From contig NZ_JAPWGM010000004.1 in assembly GCF_027213715.1 (NCBI RefSeq), positions 124,001 to 188,000 of the forward strand: a stretch of DNA of 64,000 bases. Reading direction: 5' to 3'. Positions 42,781-51,566 of this stretch are shown here, piece after piece (position 1 is the first letter of the stretch; each line of letters begins with the position of its first letter). The DNA is from Pedobacter punctiformis (GTDB taxonomy: Bacteria > Bacteroidota > Bacteroidia > Sphingobacteriales > Sphingobacteriaceae). The notes under the pieces are model-generated. The model had not been told where the DNA came from. It saw nothing but the letters and a program-made list of their open reading frames with translations, and ran no database searches. The position numbers and the translations under genes are program-made.

Positions 42781-43344
42781 TTAAAAATCGGGTTGAAGTT
42801 TTTTAAATATTCTTGAACAAATAAATCCAATCAGCGTTCCCAGTAATGCCCCTGCCGTTACATCTACCGGATAATGCACACCCACGTAAACCTGCGCAAA
42901 GCTTATGATAAAAGCCCAGAATAAACCAATGGGTAAAATGGGTTTCCATCTGCTGTAAAATAGGCAAATTAAGAAAATGGCAATGGCAAAATGATTGGTT
43001 GCATGCGCTGAGGGAAAACTTAGTCCGCTTCCACAAGGAACGCGATGGATAATATCATTAGCTAGTGAAGGATCATTACAAGGCCTTAATCTGGCTACAA
43101 AAGGCTTTATTAATCTCGAAGCAATTAAATCACCCATGGCAAAGGTAAAAAGTATCATACCGATGATGTAATAGCCTTGTTTTTTATACTGTTTAATGCA
43201 AAAAATAATAATAAACAAATAGAGTGGTGCCCAAAAAAAACGGTTCCGCATTAAAGGCATCAGCCAGTCGAAAAATCCATTGGAAAGTCCACGGTGAATT
43301 TTCAAAAACAACTCTGCATCAAACTGCTGAATGCTTTCTATCAT
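42781..43344 (-). CDS. PAP2 family membrane phosphatase
   Basis: 187 residues with about five membrane helices and the three phosphatase motifs: KPFVARLRPC (KxxxxxxRP), FPSAHATNHF (PSxH) and SFAQVYVGVHYPVDVTAG (SRxxxGxHxxxD-like, with Gln for Arg at the second position of that motif as commonly written). Candidate substrates are undecaprenyl or phosphatidyl phosphates. Its start overlaps the methyltransferase stop by four bases, and the ZIP gene follows two bases later. Confidence 0.88.
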   Translation of the reverse strand: MIESIQQFDAELFLKIHRGLSNGFFDWLMPLMRNRFFWAPLYLFIIIFCIKQYKKQGYYIIGMILFTFAMGDLIASRLIKPFVARLRPCNDPSLANDIIHRVPCGSGLSFPSAHATNHFAIAIFLICLFYSRWKPILPIGLFWAFIISFAQVYVGVHYPVDVTAGALLGTLIGFICSRIFKKLQPDF

Positions 43345-44072
43345 GCTTTTTTACAAATTAAAATTAACCGGTCAGAATTTTCTTTATTATAATCTTCGAG
43401 TGCATAACTACCGAAGGTTTTTGCGATCACCATGCCTGCCTTTGTTAACATTCTTTCAAAATCCTGTAAACTAAAAGCTTGTACACGCTCTTCAAAATTG
43501 TAAGTTTTGTGGTTGTCCTCAAAATTAATCTTCTTGATAATTTTTCCATCAACAACTTTTTTATCAATATTAAAAGTGATATGATCCAGGACTTTGGTTT
43601 CGTTAGAATTTAAGTTCCTGATTATTTTTTCTGTGTTAAAATAGTCGACTACTAATATTCCGTTTGCATTTAAACTTTTTCTAAAGGTTTTAAGCGCATT
43701 TACATGATCTTTTTCGGTATCAAAATAGCCAAAGCTGGTAAACAGGTTTAAAGCGATATCGAAATAATTAATGTAGAATAAGCGGCGCATATCATGCACC
43801 AGAAAATGAAGTTTTTCATTTTCAAATTGCTTCGCATATTTTATGCTTTGCTCTGATAAATCAATTCCGGTAACATTAAAGCCTTTTTTATTCAGATAAA
43901 TAGAGTGTCTTCCTTTGCCGCAGGCAATATCAAGCATTTTGGAATCTGTAGCAGGATTTAAAAAAGAAGTTAAATTATCAATAAAAAATTCGGCTTCGGC
44001 ATCATTTCGCTGTTGATAAAGAATATGATAATAAGGGGAATTAAACCAATATTGAAACCACTTGCGCTGCAT
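43341..44072 (-). CDS. Class I SAM-dependent methyltransferase
   Basis: 243 residues from the ATG at 44072 (MQRKWFQYWFNSPYYHILY), the start that agrees with relatives beginning around FEYWFNSPYYH; a longer in-frame start at 44126 is possible. Motif I LDIACGKGRHSIYL, then GIDLSEQSI, motif II LNLFTSFGYFD and motif III-like LVVDYFNTEKI. Acceptor substrate is unknown. First gene of a minus-strand unit with PAP2 and ZIP; divergent from glmM across about 240 bases. Confidence 0.85.
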   Translation of the reverse strand: MQRKWFQYWFNSPYYHILYQQRNDAEAEFFIDNLTSFLNPATDSKMLDIACGKGRHSIYLNKKGFNVTGIDLSEQSIKYAKQFENEKLHFLVHDMRRLFYINYFDIALNLFTSFGYFDTEKDHVNALKTFRKSLNANGILVVDYFNTEKIIRNLNSNETKVLDHITFNIDKKVVDGKIIKKINFEDNHKTYNFEERVQAFSLQDFERMLTKAGMVIAKTFGSYALEDYNKENSDRLILICKKA

Positions 44073-44282
44073 AAAAAGCCGTATTTGTTTTTTGAAAGAG
44101 GCAAATATAATGTTTTGCAATGGCAACGAAACTTTTGAAGATCGATTTTATGCAATATTGTTGCATAATTAAATTTCGTTTTAAGCCTAATCTACTAAAT
44201 ACATCGTATAAACAGATATAAAGTGAATGTAAATTAAACGATTACCAATGTCAAAACTTAGACACAATCTTGAATTTTTTCT

Positions 44283-44290
44283 TATTTTTG
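44283..44290 (+). promoter_or_regulatory. -7 element of glmM
   Basis: TATTTTTG, a perfect TAnnTTTG, 24 bases before the GTG start of glmM. -33 region not clear. Confidence 0.45.
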
Positions 44291-44313
44291 GGCATATATA
44301 AAACTAAACATAA

Positions 44314-45696
44314 GTGACTTTAATAAAATCGATTTCAGGCATAAGAGGAACCATTGGTGGACAAGCAGGAGATGGCTTAACACCTATTGATATTGTGAAA
44401 TTTACAGCTGCGTTTGGTAGTTGGGTAGTTCAAAAAACAAATAATAAAAGAATAGTATTAGGTCGTGACGCCCGTATATCAGGCGAAATGGTTAATAATT
44501 TGGTTATCGGAACTCTTCAGGGTTTAGGTATTGAAGTTATTGATTTAGGCTTATCTACCACACCAACTGTAGAAGTTGCTGTTCCTGATGAAAATGCAGG
44601 TGGCGGCATTATTTTAACGGCGAGCCATAACCCTAAACAATGGAATGCGCTTAAATTGTTAAACAACCATGGCGAGTTCATCAGCGATGCAGATGGCAAA
44701 GAAGTTTTGGATCTTGCGGAAAGTGCAGATTTCGATTTTGCTGATGTAGATAAATTAGGTAAAGTAATTAAAAACGATACTTACCTGCAAAAGCATATTG
44801 ATAAAGTTTTAGCCTTGCCTCTGGTTGACGTTGATGCAATTAAAAAAGCCAATTTTAAAGTGGTTATTGATTGTGTAAATTCTACCGGTGGTATTTTTAT
44901 TCCGGCTTTGTTAAAAGCTTTAGGCGTAAATGAGGTTGTAGAATTATATTGCACTCCTGATGGACATTTTCCGCATAACCCCGAGCCACTTCCTGAAAAT
45001 TTAACCGTAATTTCTAAGGAAGTTCAAAAACAAAATGCCGATTTGGGTATTGTTGTTGATCCGGATGTTGACCGTTTATGTTTTGTAAATGAAGATGGCA
45101 GCATGTTTGGCGAAGAATATACATTAGTGGCCGTTGCAGATTATGTGCTTCAAAATACACCAGGAAATACAGTTTCCAACCTTTCTTCAACCAGAGCCTT
45201 ACGCGATGTGACAGAGAAAGCTGGAGCAGCATATAATGCTTCTGCAGTAGGAGAAGTAAATGTGGTTAATAAAATGAAAGAAACCAATGCAATTATCGGT
45301 GGCGAAGGTAATGGTGGTATTATTTACCCTGAATCTCACTACGGAAGAGATGCTTTAGTTGGAATTGCCTTGTTTTTAACACATTTAGCTAAATTTGGTA
45401 AGCCAATTTCGGTTTTGAGAAACAGTTATCCGGGTTATTTCATCTCCAAAAATAAAATTACCCTTACTCCGGAGATGGATATTGATCATTTATTAAAGCA
45501 GGTAGAAGAAAAGTATAAAAATCAGCCATACAGCACAATTGATGGTTTGAAAATAGAGTTTGATAAAACATGGGTTCATTTACGCCGTTCAAATACAGAG
45601 CCGATTATCCGTATTTACAGTGAGGCAGAAAACGAAACAGTGGCCGAAAGCCTTGCGAAGAAAATAATCTCTGATATCAAAGAGATTTTGAACTAA
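44314..45696 (+). CDS. glmM: Phosphoglucosamine mutase
   Basis: 460 residues starting at GTG; the family's conserved opening MTLIKSISGIRGTIGG begins at that codon, which decides the start. Active-site serine loop LTASHNPKQWNALK (Ser104), metal loop VDPDVDRLC, sugar-binding GGEGNGG and phosphate-binding RRSNTEPIIRIY. Converts glucosamine-6-P to glucosamine-1-P for peptidoglycan and LPS precursors. The assignment of glmM over a general phosphomannomutase rests on this opening, which is typical of Bacteroidota GlmM. A cysteine desulfurase gene follows 18 bases later. Confidence 0.9.
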   Translation: MTLIKSISGIRGTIGGQAGDGLTPIDIVKFTAAFGSWVVQKTNNKRIVLGRDARISGEMVNNLVIGTLQGLGIEVIDLGLSTTPTVEVAVPDENAGGGIILTASHNPKQWNALKLLNNHGEFISDADGKEVLDLAESADFDFADVDKLGKVIKNDTYLQKHIDKVLALPLVDVDAIKKANFKVVIDCVNSTGGIFIPALLKALGVNEVVELYCTPDGHFPHNPEPLPENLTVISKEVQKQNADLGIVVDPDVDRLCFVNEDGSMFGEEYTLVAVADYVLQNTPGNTVSNLSSTRALRDVTEKAGAAYNASAVGEVNVVNKMKETNAIIGGEGNGGIIYPESHYGRDALVGIALFLTHLAKFGKPISVLRNSYPGYFISKNKITLTPEMDIDHLLKQVEEKYKNQPYSTIDGLKIEFDKTWVHLRRSNTEPIIRIYSEAENETVAESLAKKIISDIKEILN

Positions 45697-45714
45697 ACAC
45701 ATACAAACACACAA

Positions 45715-46863
45715 ATGAAAAGGGTTTATTTAGATAATGCAGCAACAACGCCTCTTGATCCTGCAGTGATTGCAGAAATGACGAACGTAATGGAGAATTA
45801 CTTCGGTAATCCGTCTGCTATTCATGCTTTAGGGCGTGAGGTTAGAACGTTGGTAGAGAAGGCACGTAAAACTGTTGCGGGCTTATTGGGCGCATCGCCA
45901 TCTGAAATATTTTTTACTTCAGGTGGTACAGAAGCAGATAATACCGCAATTAGATGTGGCATTTCTGCTTATGGAATTAAACACGCCATTACCTCTAAAA
46001 TCGAGCATCATGCGGTAGAACATACTTTAAACATGATGTTAAAGGATGGGCAGATTGACAAACTGAGTTTTGTTAATATTGATGAAAAAGGCAATGTCGA
46101 TTATGCGCATTTAGAAGAATTATTGCAAAATAACGAACGCACTTTTGTTTCTTTAATGCATGCCAATAACGAGTTAGGTACGTTAACGGACATGCAAAAA
46201 GTGGGTGATATCTGTGAAAAATATAATGCAATTTATCACGCAGATACCGTGCAAACGATGGGGCACTATCCTCATAATGTTCGCGAATTAAAAGCACATT
46301 TTATTGTTTGTGCAGCGCATAAGTTGCATGGTCCCAAAGGCGTTGGCTTTTTATATGTAAATAGCAATATTAAAATCCCACCAATGATTTATGGAGGTGC
46401 ACAAGAGCGCAATATGCGTGGTGGCACTGAAAATGTATATGGAATTGTTGGGTTGGCCAAGGCTTTAGAAATGGCTTATGAAGATATGGAAGCACATCAA
46501 AACCACATTCAGGGCTTAAAAGATTATTTAAAAGAACAGCTTATTGCCGAAATTCCGGGGATTTCTTTTAACGGCGAAACAGATGCAGATAAAAGTTTGT
46601 ATACGGTTTTAAATGTTTCATTCCCAGAAATGGATATGGCCGATATGCTGCTTTTTAATTTAGATATCAATGGCATTTGTGCCTCAGGCGGGAGTGCTTG
46701 TTCATCGGGCTCTAATATTGGTTCTCATGTACTAAATGGTATAAATGCAGACCCAAACCGCCCTTCGGTACGTTTTTCTTTCAGTAAATACACCACTAAA
46801 GAAGAACTGGATTATGTGATAGAAAAAGTTAAAATGGTGGTTAAGCAAAATGCTTTAGCCTAA
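45715..46863 (+). CDS. Cysteine desulfurase (NifS/IscS type)
   Basis: 382 residues. PLP-binding Lys203 in HKLHGPKGVG, upstream IEHHAVEHT and HADTVQ for cofactor contacts, and a loop ICASGGSACSSGSN with Cys329 as the likely persulfide-forming residue, the longer-loop group I form. Provides sulfur for Fe-S clusters or tRNA thiolation. Not in an isc or suf cluster here; it is co-transcribed with glmM and closed by a terminator. Confidence 0.93.
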   Translation: MKRVYLDNAATTPLDPAVIAEMTNVMENYFGNPSAIHALGREVRTLVEKARKTVAGLLGASPSEIFFTSGGTEADNTAIRCGISAYGIKHAITSKIEHHAVEHTLNMMLKDGQIDKLSFVNIDEKGNVDYAHLEELLQNNERTFVSLMHANNELGTLTDMQKVGDICEKYNAIYHADTVQTMGHYPHNVRELKAHFIVCAAHKLHGPKGVGFLYVNSNIKIPPMIYGGAQERNMRGGTENVYGIVGLAKALEMAYEDMEAHQNHIQGLKDYLKEQLIAEIPGISFNGETDADKSLYTVLNVSFPEMDMADMLLFNLDINGICASGGSACSSGSNIGSHVLNGINADPNRPSVRFSFSKYTTKEELDYVIEKVKMVVKQNALA

Positions 46864-46884
46864 AAATATCAATAACCAAATAGG

Positions 46885-46916
46885 AAAGCCTTAACATTTT
46901 GTTAAGGCTTTTTTTG
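46885..46916 (+). terminator. Terminator after the cysteine desulfurase gene
   Basis: Eleven-base perfect stem AAAGCCTTAAC/GTTAAGGCTTT with a five-base loop and a T-run. Confidence 0.92.
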
Positions 46917-46960
46917 TAAATCAGCTTTTTGAATGCTAAGTCGTTAATGTGGTTATTGAC

Positions 46961-46992
46961 TTGAACAGGTTAATTTTATTCTTTTAGTTTTG
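46961..46992 (+). promoter_or_regulatory. Candidate promoter of the first GHEPGTTPG gene
   Basis: TTG at 46961-46963, 21-base spacer, TAGTTTTG at 46985-46992, a perfect TAnnTTTG. It would leave a leader of about 220 bases before the small gene at 47218; the rest of that leader shows no other feature I can name. Confidence 0.35.
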
Positions 46993-47217
46993 AAATAAGT
47001 AAATAAAAAAGAGTATATTTAAGTAAATATTAGAAAAAGGTAGATTTTAAGCTGCCAAAATATTTGCCACATCCCCGAAAAAACCTTAGTAATACTCCAC
47101 GCATAAGGTTAAGCAAGATTCATTTTTTGAAATAGTTTTAATAGGTCTATACCCCAGATTGGATTAAACATTTGCTTTACATTTTATTTAATTATAAAAT
47201 CTTAATCTCTTATCGTT

Positions 47218-47427
47218 ATGGAAACCAACAGCAATCTTAACAAAGGCACGGAAAATGCCGGGTTAAAATCAGAAAAATCGAATGCTGAAAAAAGACATGT
47301 ATACAATTTTGTCTTAAATTCTTTTTCAATCGAATCGTCAAGTCATTTTAGTAAAATACACAAAAGAAGATTTCACTCTTTTGGGTGCGGACACGAACCT
47401 GGAACCACCCCTGGAACAGGTTTTTAA
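47218..47427 (+). CDS. Small protein with C-terminal GHEPGTTPG motif, copy 1
   Basis: 69 residues starting METN, with a Lys/Asn/Glu-rich, apparently disordered N-terminal half and an aromatic middle (VYNFVLNSFSIESSSHF). It ends in SFGCGHEPGTTPGTGF. The tail is nearly identical to that of the next small gene (SFGPGHEPGTTPG), while the rest has diverged, which argues that the tail is the functional part. No signal peptide. I do not know the family. A role as a peptide precursor, a processed tail or a binding tag is possible. Confidence 0.65.
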   Translation: METNSNLNKGTENAGLKSEKSNAEKRHVYNFVLNSFSIESSSHFSKIHKRRFHSFGCGHEPGTTPGTGF

Positions 47428-47616
47428 GCCGTTTAATGCTGTTTTGCTAAATGTGCAGGTCTTTTAATAATAAAGGCCCTTGACTTTGTAATTTTTGTGC
47501 AGACATTTATAGATAATTTACCCTTGTTTATAAGTGATGGCAAAACCTGTGTGTTTAAAGATTGAGAAACAAAAACTTTTACCATTTGTTCCCTTTATAC
47601 ATCAATTATAACAGTT

Positions 47617-47820
47617 ATGGAAACAAATAAGGAAAAAGGCAAAGTTGTTCAGAACGATTTGTTGGATAAAAAAACAGAAGGTGTAAGGAAAGATAAAAAC
47701 CTGGATCAGAATAAATCATCAAAAATCGCAACCAATTTATTTAATAAAAACGATGGCCGCAAAAATAACTCATTTGGCCCCGGACATGAACCTGGAACTA
47801 CACCAGGATCCGAGATATAG
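47617..47820 (+). CDS. Small protein with C-terminal GHEPGTTPG motif, copy 2
   Basis: 67 residues starting METN like copy 1, very rich in Lys, Asn and Asp (NKEKGKVV...DKKTEGVRKDKN...), ending NSFGPGHEPGTTPGSEI. The aligned tail differs from copy 1 mainly by Pro for Cys before GHEPGTTPG and in the last two or three residues. 189 bases separate the copies. A strong terminator follows 40 bases later. Function unknown; likely a tandem duplication under selection on the tail. Confidence 0.65.
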   Translation: METNKEKGKVVQNDLLDKKTEGVRKDKNLDQNKSSKIATNLFNKNDGRKNNSFGPGHEPGTTPGSEI

Positions 47821-47860
47821 ATTAATGAAAGGTTGTATTTCAAAATAAATCATTAAATTT

Positions 47861-47887
47861 AAACCACAGTAATCGCTGTGGTTTTTT
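47861..47887 (+). terminator. Terminator between the second small gene and the MBL hydrolase
   Basis: Nine-base perfect stem AAACCACAG/CTGTGGTTT, six-base loop and six T in a row. It ends only 13 bases before the ATG of the MBL hydrolase, so it may also act as an attenuator for that gene. Confidence 0.85.
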
Positions 47888-47900
47888 AGTTAATCCCGTT

Positions 47901-48800
47901 ATGGAAAGAAGAAATTTTATTAAAAATTCTGCATTGGCTATGGCTTTGCTATCCATTTATAAAACAGATGCATTTGCCCAAAGTAATTTATTAAGCGCTT
48001 ATAATTTTAAGCCTATCCGCAACAATGTAGGCATATTTACAGAGCAGGGTGGTACTATTGGCTGGTTGAATTCTTCAAATGGCTTTGTTGTTGTTGATGC
48101 TCAATTTCCGGCTTCTGCTCCGCATGTAATTGAAGAATTAAAAAAACTTGGCGAAAAACCATTTAAATATTTAATTAATACTCATCATCACGGAGATCAT
48201 ACGGCTGGAAATATAGCTTTTAAAGGTTTGGCAGAAAAGGTTGTAGCCCATCAAAACTCATTAGTTAATCAGAAAAAGGCAGCAGAAAAAGCTAATAATC
48301 TGGATCAGCAATTGTTACCTGATGTTACTTTTGGAACCGGGTGGAAAGCTAAAGTTGGCGATGAGAAAATCAGTGCATACTATTATGGTTCGGGCCATAC
48401 TAATGGCGATGCCGTTTATCATTTTGAAAATGCAAATATTGTGCACGTCGGTGATTTGGTTTTTAACCGCAGATTTCCCTATATAGATCGTGATAATGGC
48501 GCACACATTGGAAACTGGATTGCAGCATTAGATAAAATAACCAGTCAGTTTGATAACGATACCATATTCATTTGGGGACACAGTCTTGATCCTGAAAAAG
48601 TAACCGGAAACAAAGCAGATGTAAAAGCTTACCAAAATTATCTGCAAAGCTTGCTGACATTTGTAGGCGCAGAAATCAAAGCTGGAAAAAGCAAAGAAGA
48701 TATTTTAAAAGCAACGACCATACCAGGTACTCCTGAATGGAAAGGGGATGGCATACAAAGAAGTCTTACAGCCGCTTATGACGAATTGAAGGGAGCCTAA
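47901..48800 (+). CDS. Tat-exported MBL-fold metallohydrolase
   Basis: 299 residues. N-terminus MERRNFIKNSALAMALLS has twin arginines in an RRxFxK context and a cleavage site around AFAQ (residue 27), pointing to Tat export with cofactor already bound. Metal motif HHHGDH at residues 95-100 (His95, His97, Asp99, His100), then GSGHTNGDAVYHF and WGHSLDPEKV supply further ligands. Periplasmic hydrolase of subclass-B-like type; substrate not readable. Its ATG comes right after a terminator, so its promoter must be within or beyond that hairpin or it depends on read-through. Confidence 0.88.
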   Translation: MERRNFIKNSALAMALLSIYKTDAFAQSNLLSAYNFKPIRNNVGIFTEQGGTIGWLNSSNGFVVVDAQFPASAPHVIEELKKLGEKPFKYLINTHHHGDHTAGNIAFKGLAEKVVAHQNSLVNQKKAAEKANNLDQQLLPDVTFGTGWKAKVGDEKISAYYYGSGHTNGDAVYHFENANIVHVGDLVFNRRFPYIDRDNGAHIGNWIAALDKITSQFDNDTIFIWGHSLDPEKVTGNKADVKAYQNYLQSLLTFVGAEIKAGKSKEDILKATTIPGTPEWKGDGIQRSLTAAYDELKGA

Positions 48801-48827
48801 AGTTTTATAATTGCTATTAGGATATAT

Positions 48828-50033
48828 TTATTGTTTGTAAATATATTCTATAGCTTCATCTTTACCTTTTTTAAAGTTTTCGATTGAATAAGTAATTTTA
48901 ACATCCGGAAGGAGAGGGCCTTTTTTTCCTTTCCAGTTTTCCCAATATTTAGTGGAATAACTGATAATAATTTTTGTTTTTGGCAATTTAAAGCCTCTTA
49001 CTTCACCATAATGATTAATATTGCCACTCGTGCTTTCTCCAATTAATTTAGCATTGGTATTTCTTTTTAGGTTAACCGCATTCATTAAAGCAGAAGAGAA
49101 CGTTCTTTTTCCAATCAATACAAATAGCTTTTTCTCTTTATTTAGGTAACTCGTTTTAATGCTATCTATAAAAGGCCATAATATTCCGGAGTTCCCTCCG
49201 CTATTTTCTCTAAGGTCTAAAACTATTTTCTTTGGGTGATTTATTTTAATCTCCTTAAATAAGGCTTCATTAAATTTTGCAAATGGATTATTCTGATCTT
49301 CCTTACATCTCGAATAATTGAAGTACAATATCCCATTTGTTTGATTGTATTGGAACCAGTAATTACCATTTTTCTCTGAGGAATAAGGTGTATATAAGTC
49401 TTTTGCTAACTGTATTTTCCTTTTATCGATTTTTAAGATAGATTTTAATATGATTTCAGTTTCTTTTCCGTTTGGGTTTTTAAAAGTGTATTGCGCTTCT
49501 TCATTAGAATTTAATATATCCAAACCTTTTAAAAAAGCAGGATTATTCAGGAAGTTTAAAAAACCGACTTCAAAATAAGATTTGTTTTCGCTCTGAATGA
49601 CTTGTTTAAAACGATCGATAATTAGTTTTATCGGTTGACCATTAATTTGGGTAAGTTCTGATTTCAAGTGTTCTGCATGTGATGAATCGATACCAACAAC
49701 AAATATTCCTTCTTTAAAAATATCGAATTGAATGGGGAGAATTTTGGTATAAGGAGGCTCTATTCTGGTATGTTCATCGCCAATGGAAACAATAAGTTTA
49801 AAAAGTTCTGTGGTAAAGGTTTCATAATTTAAATCATTAACCTTTAGTTTAATGTCTTTAATTTTATTTTCGAAATCAGATTTATTAATTTTTATGAATA
49901 AATTTTTGTGTTTTTTAGGTAATGTATCCTGAAGATACTCCAAATCATTAAAAAAATCTGTAGTCGAAGGGGTTTGAGCAAAAGCAGATTGAATAAAGAA
50001 TAGTAAAAGCACAAATAAGATATACTTCTTCAT
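48828..50033 (-). CDS. S41 family secreted peptidase
   Basis: 401 residues with signal peptide (about 1-19, SAFAQ). A weak PDZ-like part lies around residues 100-130 (EGIFVVGIDSSHAEHLKSELTQINGQPI). The C-terminal half has the S41 core: KIVLDLRENSGGNSG, LFVLIGKRTFSSALMNAVNL with the likely nucleophile Ser in TFSSA, and LIGESTSGNINHYGE. Resembles tail-specific/CtpA-like proteases. Solitary minus-strand gene, its end 28 bases from the MBL hydrolase. Confidence 0.88.
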   Translation of the reverse strand: MKKYILFVLLLFFIQSAFAQTPSTTDFFNDLEYLQDTLPKKHKNLFIKINKSDFENKIKDIKLKVNDLNYETFTTELFKLIVSIGDEHTRIEPPYTKILPIQFDIFKEGIFVVGIDSSHAEHLKSELTQINGQPIKLIIDRFKQVIQSENKSYFEVGFLNFLNNPAFLKGLDILNSNEEAQYTFKNPNGKETEIILKSILKIDKRKIQLAKDLYTPYSSEKNGNYWFQYNQTNGILYFNYSRCKEDQNNPFAKFNEALFKEIKINHPKKIVLDLRENSGGNSGILWPFIDSIKTSYLNKEKKLFVLIGKRTFSSALMNAVNLKRNTNAKLIGESTSGNINHYGEVRGFKLPKTKIIISYSTKYWENWKGKKGPLLPDVKITYSIENFKKGKDEAIEYIYKQ

Positions 50034-50201
50034 TAGTTTGGGTTGGTTTTTTTAATAGACAAGTCACTATTTAATAAGTTGCATCGTTTACTACTAAATA
50101 ATAAGTGATTGACCTACTATTTTTTCAATTTATAAACATTCTATATTTAAAATAATCCTTTCATCATCACTAAATTACCATAAGCTTTAGTCATTAACAG
50201 T

Positions 50202-50209
50202 TATATTTG
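50202..50209 (+). promoter_or_regulatory. -7 element of cydAB
   Basis: TATATTTG, a perfect TAnnTTTG, 24 bases before the cydA start; CTTTAG about 14-19 bases upstream is a weak -33. Confidence 0.5.
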
Positions 50210-50232
50210 TTACAATTCAAAAATCAGAACTT

Positions 50233-51564
50233 ATGGATGATTTTATAGCTGCCCGTTCCCAAATGGCCCTCTCATTGGGCTTTCACATTATCTTTTCTTG
50301 TATTGGTATGGTAATGCCGTTTTTTATGGCAGTATCCCACTATAAATGGTTGAAAACTAATGATGAAGTTTATAAAAACATTACTAAAGCCTGGAGTAAG
50401 GGTGTAGCCATTTTCTTTGCAACAGGAGCGGTATCAGGCACGATGTTATCTTTTGAACTGGGCTTATTGTGGCCAAAATTTATGGAACATGCAGGGCCTA
50501 TTTTCGGAATGCCTTTTTCATTAGAAGGTACTGCCTTTTTTATTGAAGCCATTGCACTGGGGTTTTTCCTGTATGGCTGGAATAAATTAAATAAATGGTT
50601 CCATTGGTTTACCGGGATGGTAGTTGGGGTAAGTGGTTTGGCATCCGGTATTTTAGTGGTTGCAGCAAATGCCTGGATGAATAGCCCGGCTGGATTCGAT
50701 TTTGTAAACGGTCAATACTTAAACATAGATCCCATACAGGCCATGTTTAATAAAGCCTGGTTCACTCAAGCCTTACATATGTGCCTGGCTGCCTTTACCG
50801 CAACAGGCTTTGCTGTGGCTGGTGTACATGCTTTAATGGTATTGAGAAACAGCAATAAAGATTTCCATTTAAAGGCTTTTAAAATTGCCGCTGTATTTGC
50901 CTGTATTGGTGCATTGCTGCAACCATTAAGTGGCGATTTATCGGCTAAAGATGTAGCCAAAAGACAGCCTGCGAAACTGGCGGCTATGGAAGCGCTCTAT
51001 AAAACCGAAAAACCAGCCCCTTTATTAATCGGTGGAATTGTAAATGAGAAAGATAAAACGGTTAAAATGGCGATTCAGCTTCCCGGAGCATTAAGCTTTT
51101 TGGCACATGGTGATTTCAAAGCCGAAGTTAAAGGTTTAGATCAGATTCCTGAAGATCAACATCCTCCTGTAGCCATAACACATTATGCTTTTCAAATTAT
51201 GGTTGGTATTGGTACGTTACTGATGCTTGTTGCTATAATTTATTTCATAACCATATTTAAAAAGAAACCTTTAACCGATAAACCCTGGCTGCTTAAATTA
51301 TTCGTTTATGCAATACCACTAGGTTATATTGCTCTGGAGGCCGGCTGGGTGGTTACAGAAGTTGGCCGGCAGCCCTGGATTATTTATGGTATTATGCGCA
51401 CAAAAGATGCTGTAACCCCAATGCCGGGTATTGCTTATTCTTTTTATATCTTCTCTGCAATTTATATCTCTTTAAGTATTATAGTAACGTTTCTGCTGTA
51501 CCGACAGATAAAAATGGTACCCATTTTATACAACAATTCATCAACAGAACCCCAAAAAAGTTAA
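50233..51564 (+). CDS. cydA: Cytochrome bd-type ubiquinol oxidase subunit I
   Basis: 443 residues, shorter than E. coli CydA (about 520) because the Q-loop is short, as in the cyanide-insensitive group. N-terminal RSQMALSLGFHIIFSCIGM has the heme-ligand His (about residue 18), the GTAFFIEAIALGFFLYGW helix carries conserved Glu residues, WFTQALHM another heme ligand region, and GRQPWIIYGIMRT the conserved GRQPW. Forms the bd oxidase with CydB, 3 bases downstream, for oxygen reduction at low oxygen or stress. Confidence 0.95.
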   Translation: MDDFIAARSQMALSLGFHIIFSCIGMVMPFFMAVSHYKWLKTNDEVYKNITKAWSKGVAIFFATGAVSGTMLSFELGLLWPKFMEHAGPIFGMPFSLEGTAFFIEAIALGFFLYGWNKLNKWFHWFTGMVVGVSGLASGILVVAANAWMNSPAGFDFVNGQYLNIDPIQAMFNKAWFTQALHMCLAAFTATGFAVAGVHALMVLRNSNKDFHLKAFKIAAVFACIGALLQPLSGDLSAKDVAKRQPAKLAAMEALYKTEKPAPLLIGGIVNEKDKTVKMAIQLPGALSFLAHGDFKAEVKGLDQIPEDQHPPVAITHYAFQIMVGIGTLLMLVAIIYFITIFKKKPLTDKPWLLKLFVYAIPLGYIALEAGWVVTEVGRQPWIIYGIMRTKDAVTPMPGIAYSFYIFSAIYISLSIIVTFLLYRQIKMVPILYNNSSTEPQKS

Positions 51565-51566
51565 CC

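Noticed and set aside
46917-47217. Possible gene in the 300 bases before the first GHEPGTTPG protein
   Set aside because: No frame with a plausible start, length or composition was found; only a promoter candidate is visible.
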